This document shows, one piece after another, positions 44,980-57,122 of a DNA stretch of 64,000 nt. The stretch comes from Erpobdella octoculata (Eukaryota; Annelida; Clitellata; Hirudinida; Erpobdellidae), in contig OZ022247.1 of NCBI GenBank assembly GCA_963978895.1, forward strand, positions 9,907,456 to 9,971,455, in the 5' to 3' direction. The notes beneath the pieces are model-generated. The model saw nothing but the letters and a program-made list of their open reading frames with translations, was not told the origin of the DNA and ran no database searches. Positions within the stretch are counted from its first letter, which is position 1. Each line of letters starts with the position of its first letter. A program made the translations under genes and the position numbers.

Positions 44980-46731
44980 ACTAAACATTAAACTATTTCA
45001 TCACTTTCCCACTTACAGCAATATTAAATTCACTACTTATTCAATTTTTTAAATAAACATGCGATTGCTGAAATAACTATTAAGTTCAATTGTCACGTTC
45101 ATAGATTTTTTGCGTTTAAATAAATCAAATAATATAATCAATCAGAAAACGAAAAACAACAAATTTAAAAACTCACCGAAAACAGCTATTTACTGGTTTG
45201 CTTGATTTATTTTTTTATAAAGATTTAGTGATTATAAAATCTTTAAAAATAGTCAAGATTATATTATCCTAGTTTAGTTCCCTACAAAATATTGGTGAAT
45301 TTTCAACCAAGAAGTTCTTACTAAATTTCAATATGATGATTCAGTACGTTTTGTACCTTAATTATCATCCTTGAAGTTAACAACTAAAATCATTATTATT
45401 TAATTATTATTAATAATTAACCAGAAATAGTTTATTTCTATTAAAATTTTTCTACAATTGCCAGAATTTATCTGTGTCTTATCACCAGCTAGTGTGTTAG
45501 AATGAAGCTGCTTTTATGGGAAGAAACGTGTCCAATCTATATTTAGCTTATAAATTATAAAATTTCAAAAATTCTATGCCATGTTCCTTAAATGACATCA
45601 TAGAACAGGCATGCTAATTGGATAATTGTCATCATTATATTATGTTTCGACGTAAAGCAAGGTTAGGACAAGCAAAACGGGCTCTAGGTCCTGTTCTATT
45701 TATAGAAATTATTTATTTTAATGGTAGAAGAATCTGAAATTGATGCTATTATACTTCAATTATTGTTTTAAGTCTTATAAATTTTGTAAATATTTATTCA
45801 TACATTGTTGTTAATATTAAGTTACTTAATTTCAACAAGTCACACAAAGTGTGACTAACTTTTTAACAACTGCTATCTTAAGGCAATTTGGAAAAAGTAG
45901 TTGATGACCACGAAGGGCAGTTGTAAGTTTTATTTTACATACAAAAACAGAAAAGCAAGCGGAAAAGCGTTATCTAGCGTCAATGAATACCTGTGAAACA
46001 ATTTTGACTTTTTGGCTGGTGGGGGTTATCCGTACGAGTACGAGTGGAATAACGAGTACGGGTACCAAGTACTACATCTTTACTGGACGTTAAAACTACA
46101 TGAAATTGTTTGATTAAAATAGCTAAAATATGTTTTGAGTTGAGAAGTTCATTGACAAAGTAATTTATTGATCTGCTTAGATCTAGAATTTTCATACTTA
46201 GACTTACAAAAACTAGAATTTAGGTCTAGAATATTCCTACTTAGACTTACAAAAACTAAATTGGTAAGAACTTTTTAAAACAATTACTGCACTTTGATAA
46301 CTGCTGCAGCAGCTCTGAATATTGCACTGAAAAAGCAATTATTTAAAAGCTGTCATTTTGGCACACAGATGGAAGTTCTTTTGGATATTAGAAAAATGCA
46401 GTTTTCTTGTGTTTGTCATTATCTGTTTTTGTCACGTTAGCAACATGGAATTTTCTTGTGAATTTACTTTAGTTAAAAACACATTTATAAACTCAACGCA
46501 AAAACTAAGTGTAAACGGCACCTGTTGACCATCGACGGTAATGAAACTGAAGATAGTTACTATGTTAAACGTCAGAAAAATTTCCGGCAGCAGTACAGAC
46601 GGCTATGTACTGAATTAAAAAAGCACAAACACACATGTTTTTAACAAAAATAATTTGTAATTTAAACTCGAGCAAGTAGCCAGACGTAGATGGAGTTTTT
46701 TTTCAAAACCCTGAGTCATTGTGTTAAGCAG
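44980..46731. other. AT-rich intergenic sequence
   Basis: No gene. A 44-bp direct duplication lies at about 46186-46258 (CTTAGACTTACAAAAACTA twice). GTACGAGTACGAGTGG near 46033 looks like a repeat edge. Confidence 0.45.
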
Positions 46732-47559
46732 TGGTCTCAAACATGAGGTCCGCCGGCCAATTGCAAAAGAGTGTTAGATTTAGGTTTCTGGATTGCAACT
46801 GGGGTTTTTAAAAATTTGATTCAACCTATTTCTAAGACAGAAGGGAACATAAAATTAATATCTGCTGCTCCAGAGGCACTGAAGTTCATTTGTAGTAAGG
46901 TCATCGGTGCCAGGGCCACCCAGGGGACCAATGGCCCCTCCACTTTCAAAAGTGGGAGGGCCAAACGCTATTTTGGCCCCCCACTTTTTGTCAAATACCA
47001 ATATTATTTTATAACGTGAGACTCGTCGAGAGTCTGTCACCAGATATGTTAAGTAAAAATGAACATCAGAAAGAAGTGTTTCAGCATTGTGTCGAATTAA
47101 AACCTATTTCCAGTCAAAAATGACTCAAACTTGATTAAACCATGTCATGTTTTTAACTGTACATAAAGAACAAACATAACTGTACATAAAGAATAAACAG
47201 ACAATCTAAACTTGCTGGAAATTTTTAAATCTTTTTGTATGCTAAATGACATAAGAAATAATTTCTTTGGTAAATGGTAGTTAAAATTGTAATTTGTAGA
47301 TAACTTTTGCAAATGGTAGTTACTTTGGACTTTGGTAAAATGGTAATTACAAAACACTAGACTGTCATTTTTTTTTACTTTTTTTTTAGAAAAATTTTTT
47401 TTTGTTTAAAATCAATGATTTCAGATATAGATGCATTTCATCATAAATTTGATAAAACTTGACTACGACTAAAGACCCGAAAAAATGTGTTGGCCCCCCA
47501 CTTTCAAAAACATTCCGGCGCCCTTGAGTAAGGTAGAGTAGACAGTTTGAGAGCCCAGT
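46732..47559. mobile_element. Outer hAT-type element
   Basis: CAGTGGTCTCAAACATG at the left and GTTTGAGAGCCCAGTG at the right form imperfect hAT-type ends; the 8-bp flanks do not match. The interior is mostly another insertion. Confidence 0.5.
46902..47526. mobile_element. Inner hAT-type MITE with perfect 8-bp duplication
   Basis: 625 bp from CATCGGTGCCAGGGC to GCCGGCGCCCTTG-like right end; flanked by AGTAAGGT at 46894-46901 and 47527-47534. Subterminal GGGCCAAC/GGCCCCCCACTTT blocks mirror each other. No coding. Confidence 0.8.
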
Positions 47560-47588
47560 GAATAATTTAGCGAAGAGGATAAATACAA

Positions 47589-49091
47589 TCTATATATATT
47601 AAAGAACATGTCCTGATTGACTGACTGACTGACTGACTGACTGGCTGGCTGACTGACTGACTGACTGACTGACTGACTGACAGACAGACTGACTGACTGA
47701 CTGACTGACAGACCGACCGACCGACCGACCGACCGACCGACTGACTGACTGACTGATTGACTGACTGACTGATAATCAACGCTGAGCTTAAACGCCTCAT
47801 CCTAGGAACGTGAAATTTGGAACTTATATTACCTTTATTGCTTAAGCAACCACTAAGAAAGGATTTTTGAAAATTTTGCTCCTAAGGGGGAAGAAACTGG
47901 AAAACAAACTTTTTTCTAAAACAATGTATATTTCGAAAACCAAAAATGAGGAGATTTTGAACTTTGGTATGTGGATTCTTCTTGAAAAATAAAAAGATAC
48001 GTGTTTCACCATTTCTTGAAAATTCGGTTTCCCGGATTTCAAATGTGGGTTGGAAAATTGGGTTATTTGGTTTTTAAAGTAGCTGCTACTCAAAAACAGT
48101 GAATACTACAGGAGTAAAGATTAGTATTTAGTTTCTACTCCAAAAATAATGAAATACGTGTTTTAGCATTTTTTGAAAATTTGGTTTCCAGGACTTCAAA
48201 TGTGGGGTGGAAAATAGGGTTATTTGTTTTTTTAAAGTAACTGCTAATCAAAAACTGTAAATTAGATGTAAAATTTAGTATTTAGTTTCTATTCTAAAAA
48301 TAAAGTTATACGTGTTTCACCATTTTTTACAAATTTGGTTTCCAGGACCTTAAATGTGGGGTGGAAAATAAGGGTTATTTGGTTTTTAAAGTAACTATTA
48401 CTCAAAAATTGTAAATGCTACAACAGTAAAAATTAGTATTTAGTTTCTACTCTAAAAATAATGATATACGTGTTTTACCATTTTTTGAAAATTTGGTTTC
48501 TAGGACTTCAAATGTGGGGTGGAAAATAGGGTTATTTTGTTTTTAAAGTAACTGCTACTCAACAACTGTAATTGCTACAGATGTAAAAAATTAATATTTA
48601 GTATCTACTCAAAAAAAAAGATATACGTGTTTCACCATTTTTAAAACTTTGGTTTCCATGACTTCAAATGTGGGGTCAAAATAAGGGTTATTTGATTTTA
48701 AAATAACTGCTACTCAACAACTGCAAGCATTACTGATGTAAAACTTAGTATTTTGAGGTTTTGTGCCGGTTAAAAATAGCTGAGTCCAGTTTATCACCGG
48801 TTGGGCCAAGCCGTTATTTTAGGGTCTTCTTACGGGCCAGGCTAAACCTCAAGGTGGTACGGGCCGAGGTTTTTCACTAAGCATATAGACATTTTAGTGC
48901 TTTTAGGGTCTTCAGACAGGCCGGGCCACCCCTGAAGTCAAGGTTTTTTATCAAGTAATTTCTAGGCCTGTAAAAACGGGCCGGGCCCAAATTAGACGGG
49001 CCGTGCCGGGCCAGGAATTTTGGTTTTGAAACGGGCTGGGCCAAGTTGACACTTATGGATGCACGGTTCAAATTCTCTAATTTCATGCTAG
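47589..49091 (+). mobile_element. Helitron-like element, family 2, copy B (uninterrupted)
   Basis: Starts TCTATATATATTAAAGAACA after A; then a CTGA array, TGATAATCAACGCTGAGC, about six 160-bp internal units, a GGGCC-rich block (48780-49060) and CATGCTAG before T. About 1.5 kb; it is the best reference copy in the window. No ORF of its own. Confidence 0.65.
47613..47772 (+). repeat. CTGA (GACT) microsatellite
   Basis: About 40 units with internal variants GACC and GGCT, at the place where copy A has only two units. Confidence 0.95.
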
Positions 49092-50739
49092 TCGGCAATA
49101 AAATATTACATTAGCACCAATATATTATATGACTTAAACTTGTGAAACCTGCTGTGAAAAAGTCTGCCTGGTTTGCAAAACCAATAAAGTATTATAAATA
49201 AACTTAATTTTTTTTTAAGTTGATCAAAAATAATAATAGTTAATTATTTTCCAGCTACTAGTATAAGATCTTCTAAAACCATATTAAAACTCAATTAACT
49301 TTGCTATCTAAATTTCTTCATGCTGGGAAATTTTACATCTGGTCACTAGATGTCAGAAGTATCACTTTTTTCAAAATTTACTGAAAACTTTTGCACTTGT
49401 TCAGCCAAAGAAACTGATGACCGGTGATTATATGGGGGTAGTCCAAACAATTTTTCAAAAAAAAACTATTATTGCCCGTTTTTAACAAATTTAGGAAGCC
49501 CACTTCAACCTCAGGAGGCAAATTTAAATCTTATAAGAGCCCATTACAAAGCTCAGTTGCTCTATTTTAACCTTATGGGGGCTCACTTCAAAGTCAGGGA
49601 AGGAAACCTAATGTCAAGACCTTTACTTTTTTCCTATAGGTATCTTGGGAGCTTTCCGAAGTATGGCACTTGAATATCAAATGTTATCAGAACCAGAGTC
49701 TTTGGATTTATTTGTAAAGCCTTAGCTTATATAACTTTTTTCTAATCTCTTTATATTAAAAATTATATTGATTACACTATTATTAGCCAAGCTCTATATG
49801 ATGACAAGACAATAATCAGTTTTTAGTTTTACATCTTTATGTCATTAGTATTTTCTATTAAAAAAGGTATTTAGACATATAGAAATTTTAATGACACTAG
49901 TGCAAGGCAAAAAAACATTTTAACCATAGTCATTAAATGAAAGATCTTGTTAACATTACCTAAAACCAGATAACAAAGTCCTCCAACCAACGAACTAACA
50001 ACTTAAGTTTAAAGTTTTAAAATTATATTAATTTTAAAAGCAGTAAAATGCAACAATTGTTACTGCTGAGGATCAAATTCAGTAAGCACAACACCAACAT
50101 AGAAAAAGACCACATTCAACATTTCCATAGATAAAAGATTTATTTCAAAAAAATCTTCATACATTTGCATATTAATTGCAATAAACTGGTTTACCTTGCA
50201 CTGGTTTTAATTTGACATTTAAAACTTGTCAGAGCAGAGAAAATCTGCAAAATAATGGGATGAAGGCTACATAGGCTGCCCTAAAGGGTTAAGATTGTGT
50301 CAAAAAAGAGAACAAAAATCCATCAACTTTCAGTTTAGAGCTTCCATAATTTTTCATTGTTTTTTTATTTTAATGAGAATAAATGAAACCATAATTCCTG
50401 TTAATAGATAGAAAAAGATTACTAAGTAGAAAATTTAGTAGCACCTCTGCGTCTGCAAACATTTCAAGCAAACCTAGCATAAACATCGAGCACATCCTTT
50501 CAATCAGGAAAAAACAATATACTGTGTTCATATACCAGAAATAATTCTAATGACAAGACCTAGGCTTTAATAAAAAATGTTCCAATGTTATAAATGCAGC
50601 CTATGCTTTTTTTTATAAACTTTTTAATAACATCCTCACCTAGTAAAACAAAACAATTTGAATGAATATAAACACAAAAAACCTACAAAATGAAACTGTT
50701 CTTAAACATGAGAAAAGGACAAACTCCCACGGAATTTAT
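49092..50739. other. Intergenic region downstream of translin
   Basis: AT-rich with no gene seen. Minus-strand AATAAA hexamers occur at 50735-50740 (overlapping the stop) and further downstream, so the translin 3' UTR extends into this region by an unknown length. Confidence 0.5.
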
Positions 50740-51893
50740 TTACTCAATCCCAACTGGTTTGAGACCTCTAATAGAGATGTCATAAACAATTTCTTCAACT
50801 TTTTTCAGGTCATACTTCAAGCCATCATATTTCTTTCTCAGCCAATCGTTTTTCAAGTTCAACAGACGAAAGCCTGATTCTAACTCAGTAACAAACTTTG
50901 CAATTTTGAAGGACCATTGGTAATGACCAAATGTGACAGCATTTGTAGACAACCTGGCCTGTAAGATAAATTGACAGGTTCTATAATCAATTGTCCGACA
51001 TAAATATTAGTCAATAAACATTTTTCTAGCTAAACATACCAGTTCATTTGCCAGTAATAGCAGACCCAGCAAATAATCTTCAAGCTCTAAATGAAATCCT
51101 TTCTCTTTCTCAAAATGAACTTAAAAAACATAGTAACAAGTATGAGAGAACCTCTACACAACATGAGTATTAAATAAATTCCTACTTCCTAAAACTTGTG
51201 CACATCTGTCATGTAATATCAAGGTATTACTTTGTAGAAACTCATTGAATGCCACGAGAAAGCACAACCTTTGAGTTGTATTTCTCCAGTGATCGTTGTA
51301 CCTGAACGTACAATAAAAAAAAACAATTAATTTCTATTCAGCTAAGAAGCATTGCTCCACATAAATTTAATTTGACTAATGAGAAAAAAAGGTTTAATAA
51401 ACACATATTTTGAATAAAAAATGTCAATCTTACTTATAGAATTTATCATTAGGAACTTTTAATTCCAGAACCTTAAATGAAGATTGTGTCTCTTGCAGTT
51501 TTAGAGAGCATTTGCTGGAGATCTCTTCAACTTTGTAATAAATTCAACACAAGCACATAAGTAAAGTAAAAGTTAAAAGTAATAGTAAAGTGAGGTTTAA
51601 TGACAGCTCAAATTGAGAATTAAAAAAATTAAAAAAAACCATTGCTCAATCCATCTACATGGTGAACAGCCTGGAGAATATTTGTGATGCTTCGGGCATG
51701 CTCCTCCAAATCTCTAACAGATAATCGAATTTCCTTGACAACAACAACAAGAACACATGATTTACTACTTACAATTATATAGTGTTCACCACGATAACAA
51801 AAATCAAACTTATACTTCTTTGATATCTTGCTCTTTATCTAGAAGTTCTTGAAACTCAATAAAGGCACGAGCAACACAACTGTCATCCGACAT
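50740..51893 (-). CDS. TSN: Translin
   Basis: Six exons on the minus strand: 51816-51893, 51640-51733, 51434-51530, 51186-51301, 51040-51119 and 50740-50958, all with GT-AG junctions and compatible phases. The sum is 684 nt, 227 residues, against 228 in human translin. Recognisable blocks are FIEFQELLDKEQDIKEEIR at the start, HWRNTTQRLCFLVAF in exon 4, KEKGFHLELEDYLLGLLLLA in exon 5 and ELESGFRLLNLKNDWLRKKY in exon 6. Translin is an octameric single-stranded RNA/DNA-binding protein; with TRAX it forms the C3PO endoribonuclease that trims small RNA. No stop or frameshift interrupts it, so it looks functional. Introns are only 66 to 132 nt. Confidence 0.96.
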
Positions 51894-53230
51894 TTTATAA
51901 AATGTTGACGTTCCAAAACCACGATGTTGTTTTATATCTTATATATTATCACTCACCACCTCAGAGCAGAAAGCTTTAAGAATGTACGATTTTTTTATTT
52001 TTGTTTTTTATGTATATCTTTACTAATATTTTTTGCCACCACTTTTACTATTTTTTTGTTGGAAGTAAGTTAAAAACCAGATCGTTGTACAGATTAGGAT
52101 GACTCTGGATGACAGTTTGAAAGACTTGTTTAAAAAAAACTAAGATAGTTTTACATCGTTAGAACTACTTTTTTTCTTAATAAAAACCTCAGTGGCCATT
52201 CAGTACAGTGGCCAGCACACCGTTCTCCCCTACTATCTAGCTACTTCACATTTTAAGATTCTCATCTGTTAATTGTCGTCATCTACAGACCAGGTTCTGA
52301 ACCTGTCACAACCTTGTTTTTCTCTGAGTTTACACCAGAGTTTTATCTAGACCTTTTTGTAGACACAAGAGCAAAGGGGAGTGAAAATCATTAGGGAGTA
52401 AATTAAAATTGTCACATTTTGAGCAGAAATTATTTTAAGATTATCTTAAATTAAGAAAAATCTAAAAAAATACCTATATGATCCTAAGAAGCCTATTCTG
52501 AAAAAGCATTCTGAGGTATTTTTTATAAAACGTTTCTCTTTATCAATTTGAACACATTATATGTTATTAATCTTATAATAAATATTATAAACTTTACAGA
52601 TCGGAAAATAAGAAATACAGAAAATTGAATTAGCATTTATCATTACCCAGGTACAGTTTTCGTATTTTGTCAACCAATGTTTCAGCTGTCTCTATAAGGG
52701 CAGTTTGTTTATAAGCTTTTTAAGTCTAGCCATTCTGTTAGCTGAAAACATATTTTGGAGGAAGAAATTCAAGGCATCATCATTAAGAATCTTATTTTAA
52801 TATTTTTATGCAATTTCTGTAAGAAACAGTTGAAATTCTTTTTATCACTTTTTCCATTCCATTTTCGGCACGCTCAATACAATGTTAAAGGTACATCTGG
52901 GGCAAGATTCTCAATTACTGTCTGAAACAAACTTAACCTAGCCAACACTCTTAACAAATCATCGAGAACTACAAGAATAAATAAGGCTGATACTTTTTTT
53001 CAGATCAACAAAAATGCAGCTGATGTGTTAATGCGTCCAAAGTGGCTCATAAAATAATAAATAGCCTACTGCCGGTTAGTGATGTAAAATTTACGGAAAT
53101 TTTACCATAGTAAACTTTCCGGAAACTCTCCAGAAGTTATCCTAGTATGAAAAGATTGGATTGCGAAGTAAATTGAGTTTGAATATGCTTTTAAAAGATG
53201 CCTATAGCTGCCAAATAATATCTTTTATTA
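51894..53230. other. Upstream of translin; possible unassigned exons
   Basis: The first few hundred bases should hold the translin promoter. On the minus strand 52650-52730 (LIETAETLVDKIRKLYL before a GTAATG) and 52895-52985 (VLDDLLRVLA; TVIENLAPDVPLTLY) look like short exons, but I cannot join them or name a gene. Confidence 0.3.
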
Positions 53231-53238
53231 TTTTTAAT

Positions 53239-54212
53239 CAGTACCGTAGGAAGGGTTGTGTGGGCTGTGCCATCGCACAGGGCGCCAGCGTCATGGGGGC
53301 GCTAAGAATATACATAAATAAACAATTTTTTAATACATTTTTGCGTTTATTTTTTCAACATTTTACCAGCAAAATTATCAAATTTCACGACACGCTGCGA
53401 AAATTCTCTGACGTTCTATCAGCCATAACTCAATTAAATCACCAGCCCCACTAACATCATCATCACCACCATCCCGCCAACACTAAAATATCGGCAAGAT
53501 AAAAGAGAATTAAGCATTTAAATTTTTTTTGATAATTTAATTTTTAAACCAATTAATTTTCAAAACATGCGCCCAATTCTCTGATGTCATTTTTATATTC
53601 TTTTATCAATTTAATTTTCTTTCAATCAATACTTTACTTTGCTGTTAAATTAGCATTAAAATACAGCGAAGACATCAACGAGTCTGAAATTCTGTCTGAG
53701 ATTGAATGTTTCAAATTTCAATGTTCAGCAATTGTAGAAGATGTTCGATCAGCATCAAGTGTTGATTTGCTTAATGCTATTAACAGAAATGGTCTCAAAA
53801 AATATACCCTGATATTGAAATTGCACTTAGATTTTTTTTTACGCTCCCAATCACTGTTGCTACATGCGAGCAAAGTTTCAGCAAATTGAAACTAATAAAA
53901 AAATTTTACGATCATCCATGTCTCAAGACCGATTGTCTGGGTTGGCATTGATATCAATAAAGCATGATGATGTCATAGACACGTTTTCAAATGCCAAAGC
54001 AAGAAAAGTTGTTTTATACAATTTTATTATATAAAGAAAAGATGTGTTTTTACTGTGACAGGTGACAAATTCACCTAAATAAAAAAATTAATTTTTTTCA
54101 TGCTTTATAGAAAATTAAAATGTTTTATCAATTGTTTCATTCTTCCAATTTTTTTAGGGGCGCCAAAAAATGTAGCTCGCACAGGGCGCCAAAATAGCTT
54201 GCTACGGCTCTG
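53239..54212 (+). mobile_element. hAT element with perfect 8-bp target duplication
   Basis: 974 bp from CAGTACCGTAGGAAG to GCTTGCTACGGCTCTG, flanked by TTTTTAAT at 53231-53238 and 54213-54220. Both ends carry GGGCGCC blocks. It keeps only the C-terminus of a transposase. Confidence 0.9.
53584..54036 (+). pseudogene. hAT transposase C-terminus (TTF/DUF4371-type)
   Basis: Reads DINESEILSEIECFKF, DLLNAINRNGLKK, then after frame changes SFSKLKLIK, SMSQDRLSGLALISIKHD and FSNAKARKVVL. This is the dimerisation end of zinc-finger MYM-like/TTF-type hAT transposases. Frameshifts near 53815 and 53885 make it non-functional. Confidence 0.8.
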
Positions 54213-54269
54213 TTTTTAATCAATCTATACATATATAAAAGAACATGTCCTGGCCAGTAGTGCTTTCCT

Positions 54270-54636
54270 GGGGGTTTGCAAACCCGCTGTTAATCATAAA
54301 AAATTACTTTCAATGAATCTTATTGTCGGTTGTGTGGGTTAGTCACTATTACCAAAACTTTGCTCTTGATTTTATCTCATACCTCTGTTGTCCAAAAATT
54401 ATTGACGCATGAAAGTTGGGAGGCATTTGCTTCCCGCCTCCTGTATCTATGCAGTTTCTTAATTGGTCGCCCATTGAACACTTGAAACGTAGTTTCCTAT
54501 GTAACAAGTTGGCTGAGGATCCTTAATTCGGCAGATTACCTATACCAGGGTGAAAAAATCCAACTCGAAGGAATATAGTGAAAATCAAGTAGCTATTTGG
54601 AAATAATTTAAATGATTTAATTATTTTATAATAATA
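54270..54636 (-). pseudogene. Helitron helicase 5' flank, inverted relative to 39796-40030
   Basis: 54418-54636 is the reverse complement of the segment between the family 1 3' end and the helicase at 39796-40030, including GAAGCAAATGCCTCCCA and the codons for SIIFGQ. The remaining helicase motifs are absent. Confidence 0.65.
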
Positions 54637-55075
54637 CTAGCGGGGGCACCCGCCGTTGCCCGGGATTTTTAGAGGTTTACCTAATGCGTTTCTTTTTCGC
54701 TCCCGTTTCCGGCCCGCTTGCGCTCCCGCTCCCGGTCGTTTTCCGTTCCCTGTCGCTTTCCCGCTCATTTTTTCGCTCTCAGTTGACCCCCCCCCCTACA
54801 TCCGATTCTACATAAATACATACATACATACATACATACATACATACATACATACATACATACATACATACATACATACATACATACATACATACATACA
54901 TACATACATACATACATACATACATACATACATACATACATACATACATACATACATACATACATACATACATACATACATACATACATACTCACTCACT
55001 CACTCACTCACTCACTCACTCACTCACTCACTCACTCACTCACTCACTCACTCAATATGTATGAATATATGAAAT
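54637..55075 (-). mobile_element. Family 1 Helitron-like copy, minus
   Basis: CTAG at 54637-54640, reversed hairpin (GGCACCCGCCGTTGCCCG), CT-rich minisatellite, TACA array (54822-54990), CACT array (54991-55053) and TATGTATGAATATATGA as the reversed 5' lead. Confidence 0.7.
54822..55053. repeat. TACA then CACT microsatellites
   Basis: About 42 TACA units followed without gap by about 16 CACT units. The abrupt change of motif suggests a second expansion at the array edge. Confidence 0.97.
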
Positions 55076-55465
55076 TTGAGAAGTCTAATTTTTGTAAATA
55101 ATTTTGTTTCTTTTCCAATCAGTGAACAAAATAAAAGTGAATGTGAACGATACATTGTTTTCTTTCCTGATAGTTTAATATTCATCACTTAGTGTGTATC
55201 TCTGTCAAATGTGAGGTGGAAAATAGGGTTATATTTTTGTATAATAACTGCCATTCTGAAACTAAAAATAGTACAGATATAAAAATTGATATTTAAATAC
55301 TACTTAGTAAATAAAGTTACACATGTTTTATCAATTTTTATGTCTTAGCTTCCAGGACTACAAATATAGAGTGGAGAAAAAGATTATTTGCTTAAAAACT
55401 TAATACCTAAAAATGTAAAAAACATTAAAAATCAGTATTTAGGGTTTTTAAGAAAATAGTAAGAT

Positions 55466-55625
55466 AGATTTCGAGTTCGGCTCGAGTTTGACTTCAGTTG
55501 TGTTCGAGTTCGGTTTGAATTCTACTTTTATTGAGTTTGAGTGTGTCCGTAATCGAGCAATTAAAATTTGTTCGAGTTTAGCTTGAAATGTGATGTGATG
55601 GCTGATAATCGAGTTCAGTTCAATT
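55466..55625. repeat. Dispersed CGAGTTCGGCTCGAG-like repeats
   Basis: About seven short variants (TCGAGTTCGG, TTCGAGTTTAG, ATCGAGTTCAG). They look like the subterminal repeats of a transposon, but no ends are found. Confidence 0.45.
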
Positions 55626-56283
55626 TCTTAATTAATTTCACACAAACTATCTATACTGATTTTAAAGTACACTAATTCAAACAACATTTATTGAGAAGAT
55701 TATTTCAGCAAGAAACCTATTACGAATTGATTTGTATTTTAACAATAACCGTTGCTCTAGAGTTTCTGGACTTAAACTAAAATCTAGAACGACGTTCTTC
55801 AAAAAGATTTAAAAAAGGAAAAAATAATCTTCTACTTAGAGTGCTTGTAGCAGGAATGACAATGAATTCTTTGGCAATTTTTTCATTATTGGTAATGAGT
55901 AAGCTGATCTTCAACTATGTATTGCAGTTATTCAAAAAATTATATCATTCATTTTATTTTTAACATTTTTTTTCAAACTTCTAATAAATATTGACACTTA
56001 CCTTATTTTCTACTATAAACTATTACAAATTAATATACTCTGTCGAAGTCGCATCCAGTAATTACGCTTTATTTTGAGATATCATATAATTTATTTTTAC
56101 TTTTAGGTTATATCGATTTTTTCGACGGAGAAGAAATAACAATACACCATCATTAATTTTATCAGCTATACTATATATACCGTTACTTATGAAAACAAAG
56201 AAGACATATTTTGTCTTTCGTCTACACTGTTCTCCGTGAAGTCTAAAGGTGGTAAAGTGAACGATGAACGTCTCAACGTGTTA
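55626..56283. other. AT-rich intergenic sequence
   Basis: No gene or repeat boundary seen. GTCCT at 56284-56288 is the target duplication of the next element. Confidence 0.5.
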
Positions 56284-56288
56284 GTCCT

Positions 56289-56703
56289 TGTCACGCCCGC
56301 GTAAACGCAGTGTGAGTGCCTGGCCCTATATGTTTGGAATTTCCGGCGTAGGTGGTGCAAGGGGTATTGCACAACGTTGCGCGTTTTGAATTGTATGTAT
56401 CATTACGCGACTGTTTGAATATTTTGGCCTGTAGCCTGCAAATTTAGGCAGTTGCGGCTGGCCTGGAGGGCTTGTGTATATAAGGCTGTTTCGATCTACT
56501 TCGTTGTTGTTCGCCATGTTTGATAGAACTTGAACCTGTTATTCTCGGTCGCGTGGTTTAATTGATATCTTTCGATAATTTTGAACTGTATTCGTAAATA
56601 AAACAATTAATACTCAATCAGTGTGTGATTCACTTTGTTTCGATAGATAATCGTCTTGAATTTCTCCAACAGTATCGACTATCGCAAAGGCGGAGTCGTG
56701 ACA
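56289..56703 (+). repeat. 5' LTR
   Basis: 415 bp, TG...CA. It contains GTGTATATAAGG (a plausible TATA box) near 56473 and AATAAAAC near 56596. It has 9 bases (ATAGATAAT region) not found in the 3' LTR. Confidence 0.93.
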
Positions 56704-56714
56704 TTGTATTTTTG

Positions 56715-56735
56715 TTGTGGCAGCGGTGGGATTCG
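56715..56735 (+). promoter_or_regulatory. Primer-binding site
   Basis: TTGTGGCAGCGGTGGGATTC begins 12 bases after the LTR. It complements a serine/leucine-type tRNA 3' end (probably Leu, ...ATCCCACCGCTGCCACCA) with one mismatch in the CCA part. Confidence 0.65.
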
Positions 56736-57122
56736 TTAATTCGGTACATCGATCAGTTTGGGTGAGATTCGTCCTGGGTGGTGGAGTTCATCGAGTTGGT
56801 GAAGTTCTACCAAGTTTGGAGATCTGACGACTTTGGCGGTATCCAGTGGTTTTGGCGGGATCAGCGGAATTCGACCGGGATCTGCAAAACCGACTAGGGA
56901 TTCGACGCAAATCGACCAGATCAGGGAGGACCATCATCGCAAGATCAACGATTGACGATTCAGTGTTGGAGAAAGAGTCCAGACAGAGTTTCAGACCGTT
57001 CAGTTCGACCACGAGGCGACATCCGTTTCTCAAGGAGGGCCGATCCACATCTCAGGTTAGAGATTTTATCGTTGCCGGATTGCCCAGTTAGGTTTTTCTT
57101 CTGTGTAGTAGGTTTCGTAAAT

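Larger units (their letters stand above)
54224..55465 (+). mobile_element. Family 2 Helitron-like copy C, split by another insertion
   Basis: The 5' end at 54224 (TCTATACATATATAAAAGAACATG) starts four bases after the hAT duplication; 3' internal units resume at 55197-55460 (AATGTGAGGTGGAAAATAGG, as at 28035). Between them lies helicase-flank sequence and a minus-strand family 1 copy. The terminal CTAG is not found. Confidence 0.5.

Noticed and set aside
52640..53000. Short exon-like segments on the minus strand upstream of translin
   Set aside because: LIETAETLVDKIRKLYL and TVIENLAPDVPLTLY look coding, but stops surround them, splice sites do not join in phase and no gene could be named.
56187..56517. 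Minus ORF MANNNEVDRNSLIYTSPPGQ repeated at 60944-61135
   Set aside because: It appears twice because it lies antisense in both LTRs; no evidence that it is translated.
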